From Actinomycetes bacterium (GTDB lineage Bacteria > Actinomycetota > Actinomycetes > Propionibacteriales > Propionibacteriaceae): 64,000 bases of DNA. A program made the translations under genes and the position numbers. The number at the start of each line of letters is the position of its first letter. The stretch's first letter is position 1. Of the stretch, positions 37,297 to 45,238 are shown piece after piece. The notes under the pieces were generated by a model. The model made no database searches. It was given only the letters and a program-made list of their open reading frames with translations, and was not told where the DNA came from. Location of the stretch: assembly GCA_023443125.1 (NCBI GenBank), contig JAEZVO010000027.1, positions 1-64,000 of the forward strand. Direction: 5' to 3'.

Positions 37297-37334
37297 GCGT
37301 AGCCTGGTCGCGAGCAACCGCGATCAGGCTACGC
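37297..37334. terminator. Bidirectional terminator (cupin / DUF2871)
   Basis: A 16-bp stem with one mismatch/wobble: 37297-37312 with 37319-37334 (arms start GCGTAGCCTG and end CAGGCTACGC), loop of 6. It overlaps the last codons of the DUF2871 gene. Confidence 0.65.
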
Positions 37335-37751
37335 GGTGTCGCGTGCGGGCAGCGCGCGGCTGAGGGCAACCATGAAGACGATGAGCCCTGCGGTGATCGC
37401 AATGTGCCCCAGGCCGGCGATCCCGGAGATCATCGCGTTGGATTCCTGGCCGAGTACGGTGAGGGAGCCGTGCCAGATCATCATTGAGGCAGTTATTACC
37501 ACACCGGCGTTGTAGAGCCAGAAGAACCACGAGAACAGTTTCGGGCTCCGAGAGATGCTGAACACCTTCTCCAGCGCAAGCACAATGAGCGTGGTCATGA
37601 AACCGAGCGCCAGCAGGTGTGTGTGGGCGACGCCGAGTTGCGTGAACTCCCCTTCCGGAAAGTCGTTCATTTTGGTGAATTCGCGATAGAAGAGCCCTGC
37701 GAGAAGACCAGCCGCCAGATAGCAACATGAGGCGGTGAACAGTCGTTTCAT
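37329..37751 (-). CDS. DUF2871 family membrane protein
   Basis: 140 residues, nearly all in four hydrophobic helices (about 5-25, 40-62, 72-93, 108-130). Conserved His residues lie in AHTHLLALGFMT and GLGHIA, giving the appearance of a small heme-less relative of cytochrome/NO reductase subunits; DUF2871 has no established function. The ATG has AAGGA upstream. Monocistronic, divergent from the ABC-F gene. Confidence 0.82.
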   Translation of the reverse strand: MKRLFTASCCYLAAGLLAGLFYREFTKMNDFPEGEFTQLGVAHTHLLALGFMTTLIVLALEKVFSISRSPKLFSWFFWLYNAGVVITASMMIWHGSLTVLGQESNAMISGIAGLGHIAITAGLIVFMVALSRALPARDTA

Positions 37752-37908
37752 GGCTGAGATGTCCTTTCCAAGGCTGCGTCGTTGGAGTGGTTGAGCGGCA
37801 TGCGCAGCTCACTACCCATGCTAGGCCAACTTGCGTATGACTATGCGCTTCACATCTGGCGTTCTCTTCTCGCCAGGGGATGCTGCGGTATCTGATAGCC
37901 TGAATCTT

Positions 37909-37920
37909 ATGTTACTTTGA
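37909..37920 (+). promoter_or_regulatory. Possible leaderless micro-ORF in the ABC-F leader
   Basis: ATG TTA CTT TGA (Met-Leu-Leu-stop) lies 7-8 bases after a -10-like TAGCCT (37896-37901), so it could begin at the transcript start. Translational attenuation by short leader peptides is known for antibiotic-responsive ABC-F genes. The -35 is not convincing. Confidence 0.3.
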
Positions 37921-37960
37921 AACCTGTCGTTATTGCCCACCCAACGCACGAGGTTTCCGC

Positions 37961-39658
37961 ATGCCCACCACTTCCACCATCGACTTGCAACCCGGAACGC
38001 ATCTGCGCCTGGAGGGAATCTCTAAGTCGTACCCGGACCGCCGGGTGCTCACCGACATCAATCTGAGCGTCAGCCAAGGCGAACGTCTAGCCCTCATCGG
38101 CGAAAACGGCGCGGGCAAATCCACATTGCTCCGCATCGTTGCTGGAGTCGAACAGCCCGATAGCGGTTCCGTGGAGTTTCCCGGACGCATCGGCCTATTG
38201 TGGCAGGAACCTCCCTTCACGCTGACGGATACCGTCGACGACGTGGTCGCGCAAGCACTATCTGCACCCAGAACCATCCTGAAGGAGTTCGACGCCGCCA
38301 CCGCTGCGTTGGAAGGCGACGAGGCTTCCGCTGCGGAACGCTACGACCACGCGTTGGAGATGGCCACCCGGCACGACGTGTGGAACCTAGAACACCGAGC
38401 CCAGATCGTGCTCGACGGTGTCGGCCTATCGGGGCTGAGCGGCAGCCGTCGCGCAAGCGAGCTGTCCGGCGGGCAGCGCGCTCGCTTGCAGCTCGCCTGG
38501 CTGCTGCTGAGCCGACCAGACACGCTCCTGCTCGACGAGCCGACCAATCATCTCGACGACGCCGGCATCGACTTCCTCACCCAATCGCTGCTCGACTGGC
38601 CCGGGCCCGTGCTGTTCGCCAGCCACGATCGAGCGTTCATGGACGCCACCGCCAACGGCATCGTGGACCTCGACCCGGCACCCCAGCCTCATTCCCTGGT
38701 GAGCGAGGTTGCCATCGACGGCCCTACCACCGGCATCGGTGTAACCCGCCACACGGGCACGTTCAGCGAGTATCTCCTTGCCAGAGCATCGCTACGCGAG
38801 CGCTGGCAGCAGCAGTACGAGGCCGAACAGACTGAGCTCAAGGAGCTGGCACGCGCAGCTCGCGACAGTCACACCGTCGGACACGAAGGCGCAGCGCCCA
38901 GAACCGAGACCAGGATGGCGAAAAAGTTCTACGCCGATCGAAACGCGAGGGTGGTTGCCCGACGGGTGAATGACTTCACGCGTCGGTTCGAAGAGCTCAG
39001 CAACGAGCAAGTTCGGAAACCACCACGCGAACTCGAGTTCCAGGGCCTCGATGTGGGCCGGCGCAGCACGCGCAGTGCCCCGCCCGTACTCGTCGCTCTC
39101 TCGCGGGCCGGAGTCACTCATCGGCTCTCCCCCACCTCGCTCACCATCGGCAAGCATGACCGCTGGCTCGTTTCTGGACCGAACGGCGCGGGGAAGTCCA
39201 CCCTGCTTGCGCTCCTCACAGGGGCGCTGCAACCAGATGCCGGTACCGTATCCAGATCCCGCTCTGCAACCGTCGGGATCTTGGCCCAGGAGGTTGCGCT
39301 GAACCCTGCACCCACAGTGGAACAGCTCTACATCGACACGCTCGGAGTCGAATTGGCGGAGGAGGTTCCACTCACCAGCTTTGGACTCGTAGCACCCCAA
39401 GACTTGTCACGCACAGTCGGGCATCTGAGCACCGGGCAACAACGCCGCCTGGCGCTGGCCATGGTGCTGGCACGCTCGCCTGATCTATTGATTCTCGACG
39501 AACCCACCAACCACTTCTCTCTGACGTTGACCACCGTGATCGAGGAACAGCTGCCCAGCTATCCTGGCGCCGTCGTCGTGGCAAGCCACGACCGGTGGCT
39601 GCGACGATCCTGGACCGGTCAGCGACTCGAGCTGGCTCCTACAAATTTATGTCTCTAG
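37961..39658 (+). CDS. ABC-F family ATP-binding protein (ribosome-associated/antibiotic resistance type)
   Basis: 565 residues with two ABC domains and no membrane segment. Domain 1 has Walker A GENGAGKST, signature LSGGQRARL and LLLDEPTNHLDD; domain 2 has SGPNGAGKST, signature LSTGQQRRL and LILDEPTNHFS. Between them is a charged linker with a coiled-coil look (EAEQTELKELARAARD). ABC-F proteins act on ribosomes, either as translation factors or by displacing antibiotics. The diverged second Walker B neighbour (NHFS instead of NHLD) and its isolated position next to an apparently acquired module suggest a resistance-type member. The ATG has GAGGTTT upstream; the ~210-base leader may be regulatory. 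Confidence 0.88.
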   Translation: MPTTSTIDLQPGTHLRLEGISKSYPDRRVLTDINLSVSQGERLALIGENGAGKSTLLRIVAGVEQPDSGSVEFPGRIGLLWQEPPFTLTDTVDDVVAQALSAPRTILKEFDAATAALEGDEASAAERYDHALEMATRHDVWNLEHRAQIVLDGVGLSGLSGSRRASELSGGQRARLQLAWLLLSRPDTLLLDEPTNHLDDAGIDFLTQSLLDWPGPVLFASHDRAFMDATANGIVDLDPAPQPHSLVSEVAIDGPTTGIGVTRHTGTFSEYLLARASLRERWQQQYEAEQTELKELARAARDSHTVGHEGAAPRTETRMAKKFYADRNARVVARRVNDFTRRFEELSNEQVRKPPRELEFQGLDVGRRSTRSAPPVLVALSRAGVTHRLSPTSLTIGKHDRWLVSGPNGAGKSTLLALLTGALQPDAGTVSRSRSATVGILAQEVALNPAPTVEQLYIDTLGVELAEEVPLTSFGLVAPQDLSRTVGHLSTGQQRRLALAMVLARSPDLLILDEPTNHFSLTLTTVIEEQLPSYPGAVVVASHDRWLRRSWTGQRLELAPTNLCL

Positions 39659-39671
39659 GAACAATCCAGAT

Positions 39672-40415
39672 CTATCGACGGTGCTTCGGGCGTCGGCGTG
39701 AGGGCGTCACCGCAGTAGATTCTAGGAACGGAGGGGTTTGCCAGACCTGCGAGAAAGCCTCAAGGCATTGGGTGGCTCGAATGCGGTTCGCCGGAGCCGT
39801 CAGCGACCAAGCTTCGGCCGAATCCATCAGGCACTGCACGACATGATTCAGGTTTGATCGCATCGACTTGCTCGGCTCCGGTTCGAGCCCGGTAGGGCCA
39901 CCACATGCCAACAGCGTTACTGCATCCTGCAAATGTCTTACTGGATTCACGCTAGGAACCTGATGAGCCGCTCCTTTCAATGAGATTGCTGAGGGCAGGT
40001 CGGGAATATGAATTCTCACGCCGTTGTTGAGTTCATACTCGATCGTTCGCTTCAAGGCAGAACCAGATCCCGGAACTCGTACGATGTCCCTGCCCATGTA
40101 TCGAGATCTCCTTGATTGCCGATCAGTAACCATGAGATCAACGATCTCGATGCCGCGAACAAAGCGATGAAATGGCGCGTCCACATCGATCGGCTCATGC
40201 GGAACGAACCCTACATTGATGAGCGCCTGCGCATGCATGGCATAGGACCCTGTGTGGAGTTTCACAACAATGTCTGTGTCATCCGTGGGACGGAGATGAG
40301 TGATTCCAGCCATCTGCGCATGACAGTGCACCATGAGACCCCCTACCAGGATCCAGGTGTCGGGATCCACAATGGCAGCGACCTCTGCCAGTAGGGATAA
40401 CGGATCAGAGCGCAC
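39672..40415 (-). CDS. AbiEii-like nucleotidyltransferase (putative toxin)
   Basis: About 247 residues. The N-terminal part has a minimal nucleotidyltransferase core: LVGG then a His-containing helix, and RPTDDTDIVV (residues ~43-52) carrying the two metal-binding Asp, with a further Asp in IEIVDLMVTD. A Lys/Arg helix (AISLKGAAHQ...RHLQDAVTLL) resembles the AbiEii/MenT group, whose members transfer nucleotides to tRNA or other targets. The C-terminus is basic (SRRRPKHRR). The GTG at 40415 is chosen because GAGGAG lies 8 bases upstream; it overlaps the upstream HTH gene by 11 bases. Its GC content looks lower than that of neighbouring genes, consistent with acquisition. Toxicity is inferred from family and pairing. 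Confidence 0.7.
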   Translation of the reverse strand: MRSDPLSLLAEVAAIVDPDTWILVGGLMVHCHAQMAGITHLRPTDDTDIVVKLHTGSYAMHAQALINVGFVPHEPIDVDAPFHRFVRGIEIVDLMVTDRQSRRSRYMGRDIVRVPGSGSALKRTIEYELNNGVRIHIPDLPSAISLKGAAHQVPSVNPVRHLQDAVTLLACGGPTGLEPEPSKSMRSNLNHVVQCLMDSAEAWSLTAPANRIRATQCLEAFSQVWQTPPFLESTAVTPSRRRPKHRR

Positions 40416-41031
40416 GCGCCAGCTCCTCAAGGTTACGAGCAGCAGCTGCAGACTCTCGAGCATCACCGAGGACATAGACATCGATGAGTTGCCGAGCCCA
40501 ACGGTCGTCCCGTTGTCGTTCGATAACGACGAGGTCCCCATCCGGATCGGCAATCACAGGTTGAGCGGATTCGAACTGATCGAGTGAATCAACTTGGGCG
40601 AAATGCATCCACGAATCTCCTGGAATAATGCCCAACTCGGTGAGATCCACCGCGCTCGGCCCAATGCGCGGGACGTCTACTTGGCCAAGCATCCTGTACC
40701 TGGCCCAAGTACCTGGCCAAGACGAGGACGCGATCTGGTGCGCAGACATTTCACGCAATGCCGACCGGAGTCTGGACCGTTCAGCTGGTGAGATCGATAC
40801 ATCTCGCTCATTCGAGAGCATGCTGATGGCAGCGTCGCGTATCCTGGCTGACCATTTTCGCCCTCGGAACGTTGTCCGAATCCAAGCTTGCACAGCAAGA
40901 TCGTCCGTTGTTACCTGCCGTCCAATGAGTCGAGCCATGCCTAGGTGACCACTCTTCAATGCCCGTTGCACAGTTCGAGGTGCTACTCCGGCAATCTGTG
41001 CGGCACCCGCCACCGTCATCTCCATACACAT
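40405..41031 (-). CDS. HTH-domain protein, putative antitoxin/partner of the nucleotidyltransferase
   Basis: 208 residues. An N-terminal helix-turn-helix (about 8-50: AAQIAGVAPRTVQRALKSG is its core) is followed by a basic linker and a C-terminal domain with the pattern GDLVVIERQRDD ... VYVLGDARESAAAARNLEEL, seen in HTH proteins that accompany AbiEii-like nucleotidyltransferases. ATGs at 41031, 41025 and 41019 are alternatives. A palindrome overlapping the start region suggests autoregulation, as expected for an antitoxin. Gene order (HTH first, NTase second with overlap) fits the type IV/AbiE-like layout. I do not recognise the C-terminal domain by name. Confidence 0.65.
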   Translation of the reverse strand: MCMEMTVAGAAQIAGVAPRTVQRALKSGHLGMARLIGRQVTTDDLAVQAWIRTTFRGRKWSARIRDAAISMLSNERDVSISPAERSRLRSALREMSAHQIASSSWPGTWARYRMLGQVDVPRIGPSAVDLTELGIIPGDSWMHFAQVDSLDQFESAQPVIADPDGDLVVIERQRDDRWARQLIDVYVLGDARESAAAARNLEELARAL

Positions 41032-41032
41032 A

Positions 41033-41050
41033 ACGTCGCATGAGCGACAT
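41033..41050. promoter_or_regulatory. Palindromic operator candidate of the HTH/NTase module
   Basis: Inverted repeat ACGTCGC (41033-41039) ATGA GCGACAT (41044-41050), with a perfect 5-bp core GTCGC/GCGAC. It sits immediately upstream of the first ATG, overlapping any promoter. On the minus strand TTGACA (41055-41060) and a TTGGTG-N17-CAATAT arrangement are candidate promoter elements. Confidence 0.45.
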
Positions 41051-41130
41051 ATTGTGTCAACCTAAGGTTCTCACCAAGCTCGGCTCTAGGCCGCTATGTC
41101 AGCTGAACTCCCTGCCGGCCCAATGCGAAA

Positions 41131-41175
41131 AGACATGTGTGGCGCAGGGCGTAGTTCCCTGCGCCACACACGTCT
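41131..41175. terminator. Intrinsic terminator of nrdJ (bidirectional shape)
   Basis: A 19-bp stem with one mismatch: 41131-41149 with 41157-41175 (arms AGACATGTGTGGCGCAGGG / CCCTGCGCCACACACGTCT), 7-base loop. On the minus strand a TCTTTTCG tail follows. Confidence 0.85.
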
Positions 41176-41184
41176 CACGTCGGC

Positions 41185-44037
41185 TTAGCTGCAGCCGCTG
41201 GTGGCGCCGCAGCCTTCACAGGCGTAGCAGGAACCCGACGGACGCATCTTGGTGCCGCAGGTCATGCACAGCGGCGCGTCGATGGCGTGTCCCGTCATGT
41301 TCTCTAGCAGTTCCGCTGTCGTGTGGGCGTCGATGAGCGACGGTTGGCGAGCGCCGTCGACGTCGAAGTTGTCGGCGTCGTCGTTGCGCAGCTGCTCATA
41401 CTCGGGCAGCGAGGACTCATCCTCTTCCGAAACGTATTCGCCGGTCTCGACGTACCGGGCACGCTCGGCCGCAGTGTAGATGCCCAGCTCAGAACGGTCA
41501 TCGAAGTCGAGGTAATCGAGCGCGAGACGACGGAAGATGTAATCCATGATGGACTGCGCAATACGGATGTCCTGGTCGTCGGTCATGCCGGCAGGCTCGA
41601 ACTTCAAGTTGGTGAACTTCTGCACGAAGCTCTCCAGCGGCACGCCGTACTGGAGACCGATGGATACCGCGATCGAGAACGCATCCATGACGCCTGAGAG
41701 CGTCGAGCCCTGCTTACCCAAGCGGAGGAAGACCTCGCCAATACGGCCGTCTTCGTACGACGACGACGTCATGTAGCCCTCAGCACCGCTTACGGAGAAG
41801 CTCGTGGTGCGCGACGTTCGCGACTTCGGCAGGCGTTCCCGCTTCGGGCGGTACACCACCTTTTCGACGACCTTCTCTTCCACTTCCTTGGCGGATTCGC
41901 TCTGCTTCTTGCCGTCTGAGAGCGGCTGGCCCACCTTGCAGTTGTCGCGGTACACAGCCAGCGCCTTGAGCCCCAGCTTCCAGCCCTGCATGTACACGTC
42001 GGCGATGTCTTCGACGGTGGCCGACTCGGGGAGGTTTACCGTCTTAGAGATGGCGCCGGAGAGGAACGGCTGGACCGCAGCCATCATGCGCACGTGACCC
42101 ATGGGCTTGATGGAGCGTTGCCCCATCGCGGTATCGAAGACTTCGTAATGGCGTTCCTCGAGGTGCGGAGCGCCAATGACGTGACCATGTTCGGAGATGA
42201 AGTCGACGATCTCGGTGATCTGCGTCTCGTCGTAGCCGAACTTCTGCAGCGCCCTCGGGATGGTCTGGTTCACGATCTGCATTGAACCGCCGCCGACAAG
42301 CTTCTTGAACTTCACCAGGGAGAAGTCGGGCTCGATGCCGGTGGTGTCACAGTCCATCATGAAGCCGATGGTGCCGGTGGGAGCCAGCAGTGAGGCCTGT
42401 GCGTTGCGGAAGCCATCGGCCGCGCCGAGTTCGATCACCTTCGCCCACTCGCGAGACGCAGCGGCGTGGATGCCCTGGTCTTCTGGCATCGGCTTGAAGC
42501 TCTCGTTGGCAGCCTGGTGCTTGCGCATGACTTGCTGGTGCGCACCGGCGTTCTCTTCGTACCCGGCGTATGGGCCAACCACTGCGGCGAGTTCCGCCGA
42601 GCGTCGGTACGACGCGGCGGTCATCAACGACGTGATCGCTGCGGCCGTCGAGCGGCCACCCTCGGTGTCGTAACCCTTGCCGGTGGCCATGAGCAGCGCG
42701 CCGAGGTTGGCGTACCCGATGCCGAGCTGGCGGAAGTTTCGCGTCGTCTCACCAATGGCCTGCGTCGGGAAATCCGCGAAGCAGATGGAGATATCCATGG
42801 CGGTGAAGATGAGCTCTACGGCCTTCACGAAGTGCTCAATGTCGAACGTGCCGTCGGTGTTCAGGAACTTCAGCAGGTTCAGGGATGCGAGGTTGCAGGA
42901 GCTGTTGTCCAGGCTCATGTACTCCGAGCAGGGGTTGGACGCCGTGATCCGACCCGTAACCGGGTTGGTGTGCCAGGCGTTAATGGTGTCGTCGTACTGG
43001 ATGCCCGGGTCAGCGCACTCCCACGCCGCCTTGGCGATCTTCTCGAACAGCTCCTTGGCATCCACTTCTTCGATGACTTCACCAGTGTGACGAGCCTTGA
43101 GACCGAACTTGCCTCCGGCTTCGACTGCCCGCATGAACTCATCGTTGACGCGCACCGAGTTATTGGCGTTTTGGTACTGCACCGACGTGATGTCTTTGCC
43201 ACCGAGATCCATGTCGAAGCCTGCATCACGTAGCGCGCGGATCTTGTCTTCCTCGCGAGCCTTCGTCTCGACGAACTCCTCGATGTCAGGGTGGTCGACG
43301 TCGAGCACCACCATCTTCGCTGCCCGACGGGTAGCGCCGCCCGACTTGATGGTGCCGGCGGATGCGTCTGCACCGCGCATGAAGGACACCGGGCCGGACG
43401 CGGTGCCGCCGGAGCTCAGCAGCTCCTTCGAGGAGCGGATGCGGGAGAGGTTGAGGCCAGCGCCGGAGCCTCCCTTGAAGATGAATCCCTCTTCCTTGTA
43501 CCAGTTGAGGATGGATTCCATGGAGTCGTCGACGGAGAGGATGAAGCAGGCGCTCACCTGCTGCGGCGATGAGGTGCCGACGTTGAACCACACGGGAGAG
43601 TTGAAAGCAAAGATCTGGTTCAGGAGCATCCAGGTGAGTTCTTCTTCGAAGATCGTGGCGTCGTCTTCGGTGGCGAAGTAGCCGAACTCACGGCCAGCTT
43701 CGACGTACTTGCCGACGACGCGGTCGATCAGCGTCTTGAGGCTGGCTTCACGCTGCGCAGTGCCTACGGCTCCGCGGAAGTACTTGGTGGTGACGATGGT
43801 GGAGGCGTTGATACTCCACGCCTTGGGGAATTCGACACCATGCTGTTCGAAGACGGTCTCGCCCGTCTTCCAGTTGGTCTGCACGACGTCGCGCAGCTCC
43901 CACTCTTGCTCGTCGTAGGGATGCACACCCTCTGTGGTGAATACTCGCTCGATCGTGAGGCCGCTGGGCGCCTTCTTCGTCGCGCGTGCTTTGCCTGCTG
44001 TACGCCCGCTGGCGCCTTTGGTGGCGTTCGCCGTCAT
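41185..44037 (-). CDS. nrdJ: Vitamin B12-dependent ribonucleoside-diphosphate reductase NrdJ (class II)
   Basis: 950 residues, the usual length of actinobacterial class II reductases. The catalytic barrel has GGSGAGLNLS, the Cys/Asn/Glu region NPCSEYMSLDNSSCNLASLNL (core NPCSEY and NSSCNLAS) and ASLLAPTGTIGFMMDCDTTG. The C-terminus carries Cys clusters CMTCGTK and CEGCGATSGC that re-reduce the active site. It makes dNTPs from ribonucleotides using adenosylcobalamin, independent of oxygen. It lies 15 bases downstream of nrdR in one operon and should be repressed by NrdR. No cobalamin riboswitch is visible before the operon. Confidence 0.95.
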   Translation of the reverse strand: MTANATKGASGRTAGKARATKKAPSGLTIERVFTTEGVHPYDEQEWELRDVVQTNWKTGETVFEQHGVEFPKAWSINASTIVTTKYFRGAVGTAQREASLKTLIDRVVGKYVEAGREFGYFATEDDATIFEEELTWMLLNQIFAFNSPVWFNVGTSSPQQVSACFILSVDDSMESILNWYKEEGFIFKGGSGAGLNLSRIRSSKELLSSGGTASGPVSFMRGADASAGTIKSGGATRRAAKMVVLDVDHPDIEEFVETKAREEDKIRALRDAGFDMDLGGKDITSVQYQNANNSVRVNDEFMRAVEAGGKFGLKARHTGEVIEEVDAKELFEKIAKAAWECADPGIQYDDTINAWHTNPVTGRITASNPCSEYMSLDNSSCNLASLNLLKFLNTDGTFDIEHFVKAVELIFTAMDISICFADFPTQAIGETTRNFRQLGIGYANLGALLMATGKGYDTEGGRSTAAAITSLMTAASYRRSAELAAVVGPYAGYEENAGAHQQVMRKHQAANESFKPMPEDQGIHAAASREWAKVIELGAADGFRNAQASLLAPTGTIGFMMDCDTTGIEPDFSLVKFKKLVGGGSMQIVNQTIPRALQKFGYDETQITEIVDFISEHGHVIGAPHLEERHYEVFDTAMGQRSIKPMGHVRMMAAVQPFLSGAISKTVNLPESATVEDIADVYMQGWKLGLKALAVYRDNCKVGQPLSDGKKQSESAKEVEEKVVEKVVYRPKRERLPKSRTSRTTSFSVSGAEGYMTSSSYEDGRIGEVFLRLGKQGSTLSGVMDAFSIAVSIGLQYGVPLESFVQKFTNLKFEPAGMTDDQDIRIAQSIMDYIFRRLALDYLDFDDRSELGIYTAAERARYVETGEYVSEEDESSLPEYEQLRNDDADNFDVDGARQPSLIDAHTTAELLENMTGHAIDAPLCMTCGTKMRPSGSCYACEGCGATSGCS

Positions 44038-44052
44038 CTCTTACTCTCCCAA

Positions 44053-44577
44053 TTAACCGATGAGTGGTTCTTGCATCGTGCCCCGGTGCTGTCTCCCGGA
44101 GCGGTGTGGTGTCGAGCCCTTCTGCTGGTCGGGCTCGACCTCGTTCATGTCGTCGATCTCGCGCACAAAATCGTCGACGGATTCGAAATTCTTGTAGACG
44201 GACGCAAACCGCAGGTAGGCCACGGAATCAAGCCGTGCCAACGGGCCAAGGATGGCCACGCCTACCTGCTCTGCCGGAATCTCAGCGACCCCTGCAGAAC
44301 GAAGATTCTCTTCCACTTCTTGTCCGAGCGCCGCAAGTTGATCAGGTGTGACGGGCCGGCCCTGGCAAGCCTTGGACACGCCTTTGATGACCTTCTCGCG
44401 GCTGAATGGCTCGATCACCCCGGAACGCTTCACCACTGTCAGGACTACCTGTTCCAGCGTGGTGAATTTCCTGTCGCATGCGACGCAGGTGCGGCGTCGA
44501 CGAATTGCAGAGCCGTCCTCTGTTGCACGCGAATCTGACACTCGGGTGTCAGCGTTACGGCAGAACGGGCAGTGCAC
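44053..44577 (-). CDS. nrdR: Transcriptional repressor NrdR
   Basis: About 174 residues. An N-terminal zinc ribbon HCPFC ... CVACDRKF is followed by an ATP-cone ([20 protein letters not shown] start). NrdR senses ATP/dATP and represses ribonucleotide reductase genes. The GTG at 44577 gives the canonical N-terminus; the upstream ATG adds 17 unlikely residues. It has a C-terminal tail longer than the ~150-residue norm, with no domain. First gene of nrdR-nrdJ; a single NrdR-box-like site lies about 100 bases upstream. Confidence 0.92.
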   Translation of the reverse strand: MHCPFCRNADTRVSDSRATEDGSAIRRRRTCVACDRKFTTLEQVVLTVVKRSGVIEPFSREKVIKGVSKACQGRPVTPDQLAALGQEVEENLRSAGVAEIPAEQVGVAILGPLARLDSVAYLRFASVYKNFESVDDFVREIDDMNEVEPDQQKGSTPHRSGRQHRGTMQEPLIG

Positions 44578-44673
44578 TTCGAGGACCTTCCAGCGTGATC
44601 GGGCGACCCAGCCAATTACACCCGACACCCCCCGAAAAACACAAGCCCTTGGGGAATGACGTCGGCGTAACTA

Positions 44674-44683
44674 CTAGATATAG
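44674..44683. promoter_or_regulatory. NrdR-box-like site upstream of nrdR-nrdJ
   Basis: CTAGATATAG matches 9 of 10 positions of the NrdR-box core CWATATATWG. It lies about 100 bases before nrdR, next to a TATATC -10-like sequence on the minus strand. NrdR normally needs two boxes about three helical turns apart; a second good one was not found. Confidence 0.4.
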
Positions 44684-44736
44684 GGGGTACGCTACGCAGC
44701 AACTAGGAGAAGGTCAACAACGACGCGCGGGGCAGT

Positions 44737-45066
44737 TCAGGGCTCGACGTGCGCCCATGCGGCCGCATCGGAAGCATCCGGCGTAGCGTGGACATCGACA
44801 ACCGCAGACACATATCCGGCGACTCCAACGACGCCACCTGCAACGGCAATGACGCCAATAGCGAGCGCCTTCATGCGCATACCCAGCCTATGCGCCATCG
44901 CTACCGCAGGGCGCACCTTAGGGCGCTCAACGACACACGACCTCACCGACGGGCGAGCGAGCCCGTGGGTGGCACGTCGGGGGTGCGCCTCGACCGCACG
45001 GAGTTCTGGACGCCCAGCGTGGGCATGCGAGCGGCGGGAGGAAGTGCTCTTCATTGCGGTGGTCAC
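44737..45066 (-). CDS. Small SOS-linked membrane protein (positional analogue of ChiZ/DivS)
   Basis: 109 residues: a basic, Arg/His-rich cytoplasmic-looking N-terminus (1-64), one transmembrane helix (about 66-90, rich in Gly/Ala/Val), and a short outer tail of ~18 residues. The GTG start follows AAGGAG. The place between nrdR and divergent lexA is that of the SOS-induced cell division inhibitors Rv2719c/ChiZ and DivS, but the LysM domain found there in mycobacteria is missing. Two LexA-box-like sites and a TTGCAT-N17-TACGAT promoter lie directly upstream, so SOS control is strongly suggested. The division-inhibitor role is inferred from position, regulation and topology only. Confidence 0.7.
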   Translation of the reverse strand: MTTAMKSTSSRRSHAHAGRPELRAVEAHPRRATHGLARPSVRSCVVERPKVRPAVAMAHRLGMRMKALAIGVIAVAGGVVGVAGYVSAVVDVHATPDASDAAAWAHVEP

Positions 45067-45085
45067 GGCGACTCCTTACGGTACT

Positions 45086-45101
45086 TCAAACGTTTGTTCG
45101 A
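45086..45101. promoter_or_regulatory. LexA (SOS) box 1
   Basis: TCAAAC-GTTT-GTTCGA, 11 of 12 matches to the actinobacterial consensus TCGAAC-N4-GTTCGA. It spans the predicted transcript start of the small membrane protein gene, 20 bases before its GTG. Confidence 0.8.
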
Positions 45102-45102
45102 T

Positions 45103-45120
45103 TAGATCGTAACCGATCTA
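45103..45120. repeat. Perfect palindrome in the lexA divergent region
   Basis: TAGATCG (45103-45109), TAAC, CGATCTA (45114-45120): 7-bp perfect arms. It overlaps the -10 (TACGAT on the minus strand, 45106-45111) of the small membrane protein gene. It does not match the LexA consensus, so another regulator could bind here. Confidence 0.5.
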
Positions 45121-45134
45121 TGCGAGGTATGCAA
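45106..45134 (-). promoter_or_regulatory. Promoter of the lexA-divergent small gene
   Basis: TTGCAT (complement of 45129-45134), 17 bases, TACGAT (complement of 45106-45111). Each hexamer matches the sigma-70 consensus at four positions with ideal spacing. The -35 overlaps LexA box 2 and the start site lies in LexA box 1. Confidence 0.6.
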
Positions 45135-45145
45135 CACATGTTCGA
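45130..45145. promoter_or_regulatory. LexA (SOS) box 2
   Basis: TGCAAC-ACAT-GTTCGA: one perfect half-site and one with two changes (10 of 12 overall). It covers the -35 of the divergent small gene. Confidence 0.6.
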
Positions 45146-45171
45146 TAGAGTGCGTTTCCTCGACGCTGGAA

Positions 45172-45194
45172 ACTTCACCAGAGACCTCTGACAA
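45172..45194 (-). promoter_or_regulatory. RecA-NDp/PafBC-like motif
   Basis: On the minus strand TTGTCAGAG, 8 bases, TGAAGT. The upstream element is good, the -10 deviates (TG instead of TA). It points toward the small membrane protein gene with a leader of about 100 bases. Confidence 0.4.
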
Positions 45195-45238
45195 AACTGC
45201 CGAATCAACGACACGCCAACCGAAACCCGGCGTCGTTT

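Noticed and set aside
39870..39910. tRNA-like GGTTCGAGCC stretch
   Set aside because: No acceptor stem, D-arm or anticodon arm can be drawn; it lies inside the nucleotidyltransferase gene.
43850..44040. Intein or insertion in nrdJ
   Set aside because: The protein is colinear with the normal 950-residue enzyme and no splice-junction motifs are visible.
44038..44740. Cobalamin riboswitch for nrdJ
   Set aside because: No B12-box-like GCCACTG sequence or large structured leader before nrdR or nrdJ.
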